NCBI RefSeq assembly: GCF_001594145.1 | Contig: NZ_LVCF01000044.1 | Location: 1 to 29,346 of the forward strand | DNA from: Branchiibius sp. NY16-3462-2 | GTDB lineage: Bacteria > Actinomycetota > Actinomycetes > Actinomycetales > Dermatophilaceae | DNA length: 29,346 bases | Direction: 5' to 3' | Shown: positions 15,726 through 24,546 of the stretch, piece after piece | Layout of the letters: each line of letters starts with the position of its first letter | Numbering within the stretch: position 1 is the stretch's first letter | Notes under the pieces: model-generated | The model's database searches: none | Told to the model about the DNA's origin: nothing | What the model saw: the letters and a program-made list of their open reading frames with translations, nothing else | Program-made: the position numbers and the translations under genes

Positions 15726-16664
15726 GTGGCTGACTCCGACATCACCGTGGCCGCGCCGAGCGTCTCGGACACTACGTCCGGCGCCGGTGCGGCCGCGGGG
15801 CCCCCGCCGCGCAGACGCGTCCGGGTGCACGCTGCGTGGGGAATGCTGCCGTTCTTCCTGCTGATGACGGTCTTCTTCATCCTGCCGACGCTGATCCTGC
15901 TCTATACAGCCTTCCAACCCGCCTCCGGCAGCGGCTTCACGATGGACAACGTGTCCACCTCGCTGCAGGGCGCCTACCGGACCGGCTTGATCAACAGCGT
16001 CAAGGTGTCCTTGATCGACGCCATCCTCGCGGGCATCCTCGGCCTCTTCCTGGCGCAGGCGATCGTGAGCAGCCGCAGCCGGATCCTCAAGGAACTCAGC
16101 GCCACCGCGGCAGCGGTGCTCACCAACTTCGGTGGTCTGCCCCTGGCCTTCTTGTTCGTCGCAGCCATCGGCAACGCTGGCGTCGTCACGAAGCTGCTCG
16201 ATGACCATCTGGGAATCTCCCTGTCGGATATGGGTTTCAACCTCTACGGCATCAGCGGCGTCGTCGTGGTCTACCTCTACTTCCTGGTCCCACTCATGGT
16301 GTTGGTCATCATTCCGAGCCTGGAAGGCCTGCGTCCGCAATGGCGGGAGGCGGCGCTCAACCTGGGCGCCAACCGCTGGCAGTATTGGCGCCACGTGGCG
16401 ACCCCCGTCCTGCTGCCCAGCTTCCTCGGCGCACTCGCTCTTCTCTTCTGCAGTGCCATCTCCGCCTACGCGACCGCGGCGGCCCTCACCAACGGCACCC
16501 TGGCGCTGACACCGCTCCAGATCGCCGCGGTGCTGTCCGGGAACGTCCTGGCCGACCAGGCCAATGTGGGCGCGGCGCTTGCTCTCGACCTGATGGTGCT
16601 GATCGTGCCGCTGACTGCCCTGTACCTGTTCCTGCAGCGGCGCACCGCGCGGTGGTTGCAATGA
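15726..16664 (+). CDS. ABC transporter permease 1
   Basis: A 312-residue inner-membrane permease of the BPD type with six predicted spans. The first is at about 38-60, after a 30-residue hydrophilic, Ala/Gly/Pro-rich cytoplasmic start. The EAA loop REAALNLGANRWQYWRHV (207-224) contacts the ATPase. The GTG start at 15726 lies 1 nt after the binding-protein stop (15722-15724). Its own TGA overlaps the next permease's ATG. It works with the second permease as a heterodimeric channel. Confidence 0.9.
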   Translation: MADSDITVAAPSVSDTTSGAGAAAGPPPRRRVRVHAAWGMLPFFLLMTVFFILPTLILLYTAFQPASGSGFTMDNVSTSLQGAYRTGLINSVKVSLIDAILAGILGLFLAQAIVSSRSRILKELSATAAAVLTNFGGLPLAFLFVAAIGNAGVVTKLLDDHLGISLSDMGFNLYGISGVVVVYLYFLVPLMVLVIIPSLEGLRPQWREAALNLGANRWQYWRHVATPVLLPSFLGALALLFCSAISAYATAAALTNGTLALTPLQIAAVLSGNVLADQANVGAALALDLMVLIVPLTALYLFLQRRTARWLQ

Positions 16665-17494
16665 CCGCCGTCACGTCCGGGCGCGTCCGGTCCCTGCCGT
16701 GGGGTCGGTGGCTGGTCCTGCTGATCGCAGCGGTCTATTTCATCGGCCCGCTCGCCGCAGCGTTCTGGTTCTCCATCGAGAACACGCACGGGGTCGACTT
16801 CGGCGCCTACACCGAAATCCCCTCAGCACCAGGCCTCGTCGACGCTGTTGTGTTGTCCCTGCAGATTTCCGTGGTGGCCGTGCTGCTCACCTTGTTCATC
16901 ATGGTGCCGACTATGCTCCTGCTGCACCTGCGGCTGCCGGGTATGCGTCCGATCGTCGAGGTCTTGTGCCTGCTGCCGCTGGTCGTGCCGCCGATCGTGC
17001 TGGTCGTCGGGGTCGGCAAGGTGATCGCCTGGGGGAACACCACGGACACCAGCAGCGTGCGGTGGCAGGTGACCAACCAACTGCTCAACAGCCATCCGCC
17101 GTTCATCCTGCCGCTGCTGTACTTCGTGTTGGCACTGCCGTTCACCTACCGGGCGCTGGACGCCGGCATCCGCGCCGTACCCCTGACGACGTACGTCGAG
17201 GCCGCCCAGGGTCTTGGCGCCAGTTGGTGGTCGGTCCTGTGGCGGGTCGCCCTGCCCACGCTGCGCAGCAGCGTCGTCACCGCCGCGTTGCTTGTCTTCG
17301 CATTGGCCTTCGGCGAGTTCACCGTGGCCAGCATCCTTCAGTACCAGCCGTTCACGGTCTGGCTGCTGCAGTTCAACAACACCGACGGCCGCCTCACGAC
17401 CGCGTTGTCGCTGATCAGCCTGGGCTTCACCTGGCTCCTCCTGATCGGGTTCTCCGTCGTGACCTCCAGCCGACAGAAGGGCTCCCAAACATGA
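16661..17494 (+). CDS. ABC transporter permease 2
   Basis: A 277-residue BPD-type permease with six predicted spans (first at about 17-38). The EAA motif is YVEAAQGLGASWWSVLWRVA (178-197). The ATG at 16661 overlaps the upstream TGA by 4 nt, and the gene's own stop overlaps the ATPase start the same way, so translation of the operon is strongly coupled. Partner of permease 1; the same substrate inference applies. Confidence 0.9.
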   Translation: MTAVTSGRVRSLPWGRWLVLLIAAVYFIGPLAAAFWFSIENTHGVDFGAYTEIPSAPGLVDAVVLSLQISVVAVLLTLFIMVPTMLLLHLRLPGMRPIVEVLCLLPLVVPPIVLVVGVGKVIAWGNTTDTSSVRWQVTNQLLNSHPPFILPLLYFVLALPFTYRALDAGIRAVPLTTYVEAAQGLGASWWSVLWRVALPTLRSSVVTAALLVFALAFGEFTVASILQYQPFTVWLLQFNNTDGRLTTALSLISLGFTWLLLIGFSVVTSSRQKGSQT

Positions 17495-18591
17495 GCGCGT
17501 TACCAGTTGCTGATGGGCAGGCTGGCGTCGACGTCGACTTTCGCGACGTACGTCGGGTGTTCCCTGGCACGGTTGCTCTTGACGGTCTGAACCTGCACAT
17601 CCCCGGTGGCCAGTTGCTGGCCCTCCTGGGGCCGTCGGGGTGCGGGAAGACCACGGCCCTGCGGTTGCTGGCCGGGTTCGACGCCCCCGACGCCGGCACC
17701 ATCAGTGTCGGCGGGCGCGACGTGCGCGGCCTGCCGCCGAACCAGCGGGATATGGGCATGGTCTTCCAGGCTTACAGCCTGTTCCCCACGATGACCGCGC
17801 GCGACAACGTGGGTTTCGGCCTACGGATGCGCCGCCACGACTCGGGCAAACGCTCCGCACGCGCAACCGAGCTGCTCGATCTCGTGGGCCTTTCTGAGCA
17901 TGTCGACAAGTACCCGCACCAGCTGTCCGGTGGCCAGCAACAACGAGTGGCCCTCGCGCGGGCCCTGGCTATCCAGCCGCGGGTGCTGCTGCTGGATGAG
18001 CCGTTGTCCGCACTGGACGCGAAAGTCCGAGAGCAACTCCGTGATGAGATCCGCCGGTTGCAGGTCGAGTTGGGTGTCACGACGCTCTTCGTCACCCACG
18101 ACCAGGAGGAGGCACTGTCGATGGCCGATCAGGTGGGCGTGATGCGCGCGGGACGCCTGGAGCAGATCGCCGCCCCGCAGCGGCTCTATGACGAGCCGGC
18201 GACGGCCTTCGTCGCGACCTTCGTGGGCACGATGAACCGCCTCGAAGCGATCATGGTCGATCAAGGGTCCGTACGGTTCGGTGACCAGACCCTGCCGATC
18301 CGTGGCGCAGCCCCGGGCGGAGCAGGGACGCCCGTGGAGGTACTGGTGCGACCGGAGGCGATGCGGATCCGGCCGGACCAGGCGGGACCATGGGAGGTCT
18401 TCGTCGCGACCTTCCGCGGCGCCACCACGCGTCTGCAGTTGCGGCGCGGGGAGGAATCCGCACTGGCGGACGTGCCCTCGGAGGTCGCCTCGTCGTACCC
18501 GCCCGGCGCCCGGTGCTCGGTCAGCCTGCCGGACGGTCCGGCGCTGGTAGCGCCAGCCCAGCCTCTAGAAGCTCAGTCCTCGCCGTCCTGA
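17491..18591 (+). CDS. ABC transporter ATP-binding protein (PotA/FbpC/PhnT class)
   Basis: A 366-residue ATPase energising the two permeases. Motifs in order: Walker A GPSGCGKTT (47-55), Q-loop Gln93 in VFQAYSLFP, signature LSGGQQQR (145-152), Walker B LLLDEP (166-171), D-loop SALD and switch His203 in VTHDQEEA. A C-terminal TOBE-type domain covers roughly 265-350. The ATG at 17491 overlaps the previous stop. The 3' end overlaps the convergent DUF3039 gene by 19 bp, leaving no room for a separate terminator. Class membership covers polyamine, iron and aminoethylphosphonate importers; the neighbours favour phosphonate. Confidence 0.92.
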   Translation: MSALPVADGQAGVDVDFRDVRRVFPGTVALDGLNLHIPGGQLLALLGPSGCGKTTALRLLAGFDAPDAGTISVGGRDVRGLPPNQRDMGMVFQAYSLFPTMTARDNVGFGLRMRRHDSGKRSARATELLDLVGLSEHVDKYPHQLSGGQQQRVALARALAIQPRVLLLDEPLSALDAKVREQLRDEIRRLQVELGVTTLFVTHDQEEALSMADQVGVMRAGRLEQIAAPQRLYDEPATAFVATFVGTMNRLEAIMVDQGSVRFGDQTLPIRGAAPGGAGTPVEVLVRPEAMRIRPDQAGPWEVFVATFRGATTRLQLRRGEESALADVPSEVASSYPPGARCSVSLPDGPALVAPAQPLEAQSSPS

Positions 18592-18896
18592 GGCGCCCGC
18601 AGACCTTCGTAGATCTCCTTGCAGGTCGGGCAGATCGGGAACTTCTCCGGGTCACGGTTCGGGATCCACTTCTTGCCGCACAGCGCGGTCACGGCCTCAC
18701 CCGACAGCGCCGACTCCAGGATCTTCTCCTTGCGCACGTAGTGCGCGAAGCGCTCGTGATCGCCCGGTTCCCAGGTTTGCTCCTCGACCTCCTCGCGCTC
18801 CAGCACGCTGGTGGTGGTGCGCGGGCCGGCCGGCGCGGCCTGCGGTTCGGTGTCTGGTGCGCCCGGCGCGGTGGGCTGGTCAAGCGGAGTGCTCAT
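18573..18896 (-). CDS. DUF3039 small zinc-site protein
   Basis: A 107-residue actinobacterial protein of unknown function (DUF3039). After a Pro/Ala-rich disordered start (1-30), the conserved core has LERE...GDHERFAHYVRK...AVTALCGKKW...FPICPTCKEIYEGL. His52, Cys73, Cys89 and Cys92 could form a single zinc site (inference). The ATG at 18896 lies 6 nt after a TATTCT -10 box and has no Shine-Dalgarno sequence, so leaderless expression is likely. The gene is divergent from YqgE across 38 bp and overlaps the ABC ATPase gene at its 3' end. Confidence 0.9.
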   Translation of the reverse strand: MSTPLDQPTAPGAPDTEPQAAPAGPRTTTSVLEREEVEEQTWEPGDHERFAHYVRKEKILESALSGEAVTALCGKKWIPNRDPEKFPICPTCKEIYEGLRAPQDGED

Positions 18897-18902
18897 AGGT
18901 CA

Positions 18903-18929
18903 AGAATAGGCGCTGCGGCGTCGCATAAT
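18903..18929. promoter_or_regulatory. Compact back-to-back leaderless promoters
   Basis: On the minus strand TATTCT (18908-18903) lies 6 nt before the DUF3039 ATG. On the plus strand CATAAT (18924-18929) lies 5 nt before the YqgE GTG. Both -10 boxes fit in a 38-bp gap, so the -35 region of each lies inside or beyond the other promoter and gene start. The two are likely to compete for polymerase. Confidence 0.55.
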
Positions 18930-18934
18930 GAGGT

Positions 18935-19561
18935 GTGGATGCGTTGACCGGCAGGCTTCTGATCGCCGTACCGCGGGTGCGGCACGAGCAGTTGCCGGCC
19001 GTGGGCGCTGGGGACGACGGGCTGCTCCACGTCGATCAGATCACCGAAGTCGACGAGGACAACGTCTTCGAACGTTCGGTGGTGTTGGTCCTGCACCATG
19101 ACCATGAGGGCGCGCACGGCCTGATCCTGAACCGTCCACTGGCGGCCGAGGTCGATGCGGTGCTGCCCGGCTGGCAGGACCACGTCACGGCGCCGGACAC
19201 GATCTTCCAGGGCGGACCGGTGTCACTGGACACGGCTCTGGGCCTGGTGGCAATCCCCGGGGATGATGAATCCATCGGTATCAAAAGGCTTTTCGGCGAT
19301 GTCGCCCTGGTCGACCTGGACGCCCCTCCCGCCGTGGTCATGCCCGAGGTCGGCGCGTTGCGGATTTTTGCGGGGTACGCCGGGTGGGAGCCTGATCAGC
19401 TGGAGGACGAGATCGCCGCTGGCGCGTGGTACGTCGTGGACGCCCACACCGACGACGCCTTCACCACCCGTCCGCATGAGTTGTGGTCCTGTGTGGCCCG
19501 GCGTCAACGCAACACGATTGCCTTTGTGTCCAGTTTTCCGGGCGACCCGGGGCTGAACTGA
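18935..19561 (+). CDS. YqgE/AlgH (DUF179) family protein
   Basis: A 208-residue cytoplasmic protein of the YqgE/AlgH family, widely conserved but without an agreed biochemical role. Family landmarks are the start LTGRLLIAVP, FERSVVLVLHHDHEGAHGLILNRPL (48-72), QGGPVSLD and the late FAGYAGWEPDQLEDEI. Between AVP and FERS there are about 30 residues (HEQLPAVGAGDDGLLHVDQ and following) where typical members have fewer than ten, so an insertion is present. The GTG start at 18935 fits the CATAAT box. Confidence 0.9.
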   Translation: MDALTGRLLIAVPRVRHEQLPAVGAGDDGLLHVDQITEVDEDNVFERSVVLVLHHDHEGAHGLILNRPLAAEVDAVLPGWQDHVTAPDTIFQGGPVSLDTALGLVAIPGDDESIGIKRLFGDVALVDLDAPPAVVMPEVGALRIFAGYAGWEPDQLEDEIAAGAWYVVDAHTDDAFTTRPHELWSCVARRQRNTIAFVSSFPGDPGLN

Positions 19562-19579
19562 CCAACCAGTCTGCACAGA

Positions 19580-19619
19580 AGGCAGTGGCCGACCTGAGTG
19601 ATCAGGTCGGCCACTGCCT
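19580..19619. terminator. Strong bidirectional terminator hairpin
   Basis: Perfect 18-bp arms (19580-19597 and 19602-19619) enclose the loop GTGA, between the convergent YqgE and DEAD-box helicase genes. The U-tract is poor on both sides, but in actinobacteria stable stems without a long U-tract commonly terminate. Confidence 0.75.
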
Positions 19620-19640
19620 CTGTCTGCTCCAGACGACTGC

Positions 19641-21779
19641 TCAGTCGCGACCGGCGCGGCTGTAGCCGCGCTCGGAACGACCGCCGCGACGGTCGCCGCG
19701 GTACTCGCCACGACCCTGGCCGGGCCGACGAGGGCCGCCCCGGTAGCCACGCGGGCCACCACGGTGTCCACGGTCGCGCTGTCCGGGAGGGGTCAACAGG
19801 TCTTCCAGCGTGGACTGGCTGACGAAGTCGCCCGAGGGACGGCTGCCACCGGCAGCGGCGATGATGTCATCGCCCGGACGGGCCTTGGTCAACTGGATGC
19901 CGACACCGGCCTCGTCGAGCAGGCGCTGCACACCCTTGCGCTGGTGCGGCAGAGCCAGGGTCACCACGGTGCCGGCCTCACCGGCGCGGGCGGTGCGCCC
20001 GGCGCGGTGCAGGTAGTCCTTGTGGTCGGCCGGCGGGTCGATCTGCAGGACAAGGCTCACGTCGTCCACGTGGATACCGCGAGCGGCAACGTCCGTTGCG
20101 ACCAGCACCGGGATGCGGCCGTCCTTGAACGCGCTGAGCACCTTGTTGCGCTGGCCCTGGTTCAGACCACCGTGCAGTGCGGCGGCCACGATGCCCTGCT
20201 CACGCAGTTCGGTCGCGACGCGGTCGGCACCGAGCTTGGTGCGCACGAAGACCACGGTGCGACCGGTGCGGTTGGCGACCTCGGCGGTGACGATCTTCTT
20301 GTCACGCGGCTCGATCAACAGCGCGTGGTGCTCCATCGTGGTCACCGATGCGGTGCCGTCGTCGGTGGAGTGCGTGACCGGGTCGGTCAGGTAGCGGTCG
20401 ACAACGGTGTCGATCCCGCGGTCGAGGGTCGCCGAGAACAGCAGACGCTGGCCCCCTTCGGGCACCAGGTCCAGGATCTCGGTGATGGCCTCGAGAAAGC
20501 CCATCTCGGCCATGTGGTCGGCCTCGTCCAGGATGGCGATCTGCACCGCGGACAGGTCGGCAGCACCACGGGCGATCAGGTCGCTCAAGCGGCCGGGCGT
20601 CGCGATCAACAGGTCGACACCGCGCGCCAGGGCGCTCAGCTGCGGCTCGTAGGGCATGCCACCGGCGACCAGCTTGTGGTGCAGACCGGCCACGTGCACC
20701 AGCGGCTGCAGCGCGTCGCTGACCTGCATGGCCAACTCGCGGGTCGGCACGAGGACGATCGCACGCGGCTGGTGCGGCCGCGCCTTGGAACCCATCAACC
20801 GGGTCAGGGTCGGCAGGCCGAAGGCCAGCGTTTTACCGGAACCGGTGCGACCGCGGCCCAGGACGTCCCGGCCGGCGAGGGCGTCCGGGATGGCCGCCTG
20901 CTGGATCGGGAAGGGCTGCGTGATGCCGTCGCGAGCGAGGCGCTCGACGAGAACCTCGGGCAATCCGAGGGCGGCGAATCCGTTGTCTGACATGTCGATC
21001 GGTTCCTGAATGCGTGCTGCGGCGGCGCGGGTAGTGGTGGTCTGCTGGGGGCGGGAGAAGGTACGGCGCTCGGAACGCTCGCCGTAGGTGCGGCTTTCGC
21101 GGCGGTCGTCTGCGCGGTCGTCGCGGCGGTTGTCCCGACGGTCGTCGTAACGACGGTTATTGTCGCGGCGCTCGCCGTACGAGGAACGCTCGTCACGACG
21201 GTTGTCGTAACGCCGGTCATCGCTGCGCTGCGGACGGTCCCCGTAGGAACGGTTCTCACGGCGGTCGCCAGAGAAGCGGTCGTTACGACGGTCGCCGTAG
21301 GACCGGTTGTCCCGACGGTCGCCGTACGAACGGTTGTCCCGACGCTCGCCGTACGAACGGTCGTCACGACGGTCCCCGTAGGACCGGTTGTCCCGACGGT
21401 CCCCATAGGAACGGTCGTCACGACGGTCCCCATAGGAACGGTCGTCACGACGCTCGCCGTACGAACGGTTCTCGCGACGGTCATTGCTGCGCTGCGGACG
21501 GTCGCCGTACGAACGGTCGTCACGACGGTCCCCGTAGGAACGGTTGTCCCGACGGTCGTCGTACCGACGCTCGCCGGAGCGCTGCGGACGCGCGTCAGAG
21601 CGACGCGAATCAGAACGAGAGGAGTCGAAACCGTCGCGGCGCGAACGGTTCTCGCGCTCGGGGCGGCTCTTGGTGGAGGCGTTGGACTTGCCCTTCTGGG
21701 CGGCGAGCTTCTGCTCGCGGGTCCAACGCGGCTTCTTGCCAGCCGATTTGGCGGCAGGCGTCGTTGAATGATGTGACAT
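19641..21779 (-). CDS. DEAD-box RNA helicase with long repetitive RNA-binding-like N-terminal tail
   Basis: A 712-residue ATP-dependent RNA helicase. The core starts near residue 264 (GFAALGLPEVLVERL, then the Q motif TQPFPIQ). Motifs: TGSGKT (312-317), PTRELA, DEAD, SAT and HRAGRTARAG. Before it is a disordered tail of about 260 residues. Residues 76-181 hold eleven copies of a 9-residue unit RR(D/E/N)(D/N)RSYG(D/E), twice broken by RPQRS(N/D)D, and degenerate copies reach about 240. The C-terminus (about 667-712) is RGG-like (HRGGPRGYRGGPRRP). The Arg/Tyr/Gly-rich tails probably bind RNA and may promote condensation. Such helicases assist ribosome assembly and cold growth. Terminated by the hairpin at 19580-19619. 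Confidence 0.93.
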   Translation of the reverse strand: MSHHSTTPAAKSAGKKPRWTREQKLAAQKGKSNASTKSRPERENRSRRDGFDSSRSDSRRSDARPQRSGERRYDDRRDNRSYGDRRDDRSYGDRPQRSNDRRENRSYGERRDDRSYGDRRDDRSYGDRRDNRSYGDRRDDRSYGERRDNRSYGDRRDNRSYGDRRNDRFSGDRRENRSYGDRPQRSDDRRYDNRRDERSSYGERRDNNRRYDDRRDNRRDDRADDRRESRTYGERSERRTFSRPQQTTTTRAAAARIQEPIDMSDNGFAALGLPEVLVERLARDGITQPFPIQQAAIPDALAGRDVLGRGRTGSGKTLAFGLPTLTRLMGSKARPHQPRAIVLVPTRELAMQVSDALQPLVHVAGLHHKLVAGGMPYEPQLSALARGVDLLIATPGRLSDLIARGAADLSAVQIAILDEADHMAEMGFLEAITEILDLVPEGGQRLLFSATLDRGIDTVVDRYLTDPVTHSTDDGTASVTTMEHHALLIEPRDKKIVTAEVANRTGRTVVFVRTKLGADRVATELREQGIVAAALHGGLNQGQRNKVLSAFKDGRIPVLVATDVAARGIHVDDVSLVLQIDPPADHKDYLHRAGRTARAGEAGTVVTLALPHQRKGVQRLLDEAGVGIQLTKARPGDDIIAAAGGSRPSGDFVSQSTLEDLLTPPGQRDRGHRGGPRGYRGGPRRPGQGRGEYRGDRRGGRSERGYSRAGRD
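21237..21554 (-). repeat. Coding tandem repeat of 27 bp inside the helicase gene
   Basis: About eleven copies of a 27-bp unit encode RRDxRSYGD-type nonapeptides, interrupted by two copies of a RPQRSxD unit. Copies differ mostly at silent positions and at Asp/Asn or Asp/Glu changes, so the protein repeat is more constant than the DNA. Such an array can change length by slippage or recombination; the frame is kept because the unit is a multiple of three. Confidence 0.85.
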
Positions 21780-21973
21780 GGGTGCGTTCCTTCACAGGTG
21801 GCAACTGGCGGGCGGTTCGTCCTGTCCGGGTGACAGGCCGCCGGATCTCAGCGCTCACACAACGTCCGGGTTAGTGCCCGGCGTAGAAGACTGACCTCAA
21901 GAACGCAAGATCGGATGTCACTATCGTACCGGGTGACAGGTGGTGCTCATGACCACGTGCGACGTGAGTGCGC
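21780..21973 (-). promoter_or_regulatory. Long upstream region of the DEAD-box helicase
   Basis: A 194-bp gap between the helicase start and the malic enzyme stop. CCTGTC-CGGGT-GACAGG flanked by GGCGG/CCGCC (about 21808-21843) forms a good hairpin within the probable leader. TACGAT on the minus strand (21928-21923) is a candidate -10 box, which would give a leader of about 135 nt. Long structured leaders are known for cold-inducible helicases; cold regulation here is inference. Confidence 0.4.
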
Positions 21974-23383
<1,410 letters not shown>

Positions 23384-23415
23384 TGTGACCCCTACTGCTG
23401 CGTAGACCAGAATCC

Positions 23416-24063
23416 ATGTGCCACGCTGCGGTCATGACGACAGAGGCCGCAACACTGCGCGTGACCGGAACCGCCACCAGCGGAGCCACACCGGACCGGG
23501 TCGAACTGCGACTGGGCGTGGAACACAGCGCCAGCAGCGCCCCCGCCGCGCTCGACGCTGCAGCGGCCGCGGCGCATCGCCTGGTGGCCGCCATCAAGGC
23601 AGCCGATGTAGCCGATCACGACGTGCAGACTGCGGGCCTGTCCCTGGACCGCGGCTGGGACCCGGAGAAGAACGTCCCCAGCGGGTACGTCGCGCGGCAC
23701 CGGTTCGCGGTCCGCACCGCTCTGGATGCCTCGGGTGAGGTCATCGCTGCTGCAGCCGACGCCGCTGGCGACGACTTGCGGGTGGAGTCGGTCAGCCTGG
23801 CCGTCAGTGATACCGACCCGCTGCGGACGCGAGCACAGCGCGACGCGTTCGACGATGCCCGCACTCAGGCAACCGAGTTGGCCCGACGGGCGGGACGCCA
23901 ACTGGGCCCGGTCCTGGCCATTGACACCTCACCCGCAAATGGACCGATTCCATTGCAGCCCAAGGCGATGCGCATGATGTCTGCGGACGCGGGCGGCCCG
24001 ATGATCGAGGGTGGCGAGTTCACGGTGACGGCGACAATCGTGGTGGTCTACCAACTCACCTGA
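23416..24063 (+). CDS. SIMPL-domain (DUF541) protein
   Basis: A 215-residue SIMPL/DUF541 protein, related to E. coli YggE and to periplasmic BP26-like proteins. Landmarks: TLRVTGTATSGATPDRVELRLGV near the start, the mid segment HDVQTAGLSLDRGWDPEKN...YVARHRFAVRT, and ARTQATELARRAGRQLGPVL late. No signal peptide is seen, so it is probably cytoplasmic, unlike YggE. The ATG at 23416 lies 7 nt after a TAGACC box (23403-23408) and would be leaderless; the ATG at 23434 begins closer to the family core and is the alternative. Function is not firmly known (oxidative stress links for YggE). Confidence 0.85.
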   Translation: MCHAAVMTTEAATLRVTGTATSGATPDRVELRLGVEHSASSAPAALDAAAAAAHRLVAAIKAADVADHDVQTAGLSLDRGWDPEKNVPSGYVARHRFAVRTALDASGEVIAAAADAAGDDLRVESVSLAVSDTDPLRTRAQRDAFDDARTQATELARRAGRQLGPVLAIDTSPANGPIPLQPKAMRMMSADAGGPMIEGGEFTVTATIVVVYQLT

Positions 24064-24095
24064 CAGAGCAACTGGTGTGACGCGCCTGCGCGAAG

Positions 24096-24460
24096 TGGAG
24101 GTGGCGGGAATCGAACCCGCGTCCGCTAACGGCGAGACAGGACTTCTCCGGGTGCAGTGCGCTATGGATTTTCTCGGCCCCGCAGCTCGCGCGCACACGT
24201 TCTGTGACAGGCCCAGTCGGGTAAGAGTCCCACACCGTCCCCCGACGAGACGGTGCAGCAAGTTTCCTAGCTGACGCCAGGCACTGAGTCGGAAACTACC
24301 TCAGGCTGACGGACTTCGAGGCTCGCTCAGGCGGCGAGGGCGAAGTCGGTGCGCTTGGAGTTGGCACCTATTGGTTTTGCACGCATCGTTAACGAGATAA
24401 GCGTGCATCCTCGACCCGCTTCCCCTGCGACGGCGATCAACGTCGAAACCGATCACCCCC
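24096..24460 (-). ncRNA. ssrA: tmRNA (transfer-messenger RNA)
   Basis: A one-piece tmRNA of 365 nt that rescues stalled ribosomes. The 5' end (24460 down) begins GGGGGUG. It pairs as an acceptor stem with CACCUCC near the 3' end (24103-24097), leaving discriminator A at 24096. The T-arm reads GGUUCGAUUCC. CCA is not encoded (the genome continues CTT) and must be added. The tag frame at 24365-24327 encodes ANSKRTDFALAA then UGA, with GCC as resume codon, ending in the ALAA degradation signal for ClpXP. The upstream start GAUCGGUUUCGACG is the conserved tRNA-like segment. Confidence 0.97.
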
Positions 24461-24479
24461 ATGATGAAGCAGGCGCGTC

Positions 24480-24508
24480 ACACTATTCAGTTGGCTCGTT
24501 GATCCTAA
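24480..24508 (-). promoter_or_regulatory. Promoter of ssrA
   Basis: On the minus strand TTAGGA (24508-24503) and TAGTGT (24485-24480) are separated by 17 bp. Transcription would start about 12 nt before the mature tmRNA end, a typical distance for RNase P processing. Confidence 0.55.
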
Positions 24509-24546
24509 CGCCCGGCCGCAACCGGTTATTTCCCAGCGGCGGGTCC

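Noticed and set aside
21237..21554. Regular repeats of about 27 bp, considered as a CRISPR array
   Set aside because: There are no unique spacers; the units are contiguous, in frame and encode a nonapeptide inside the helicase gene.
24096..24125. tRNA-like 3' half with GGTTCGATTCC
   Set aside because: It is the T-arm and acceptor of the tmRNA; there is no anticodon arm nearby.
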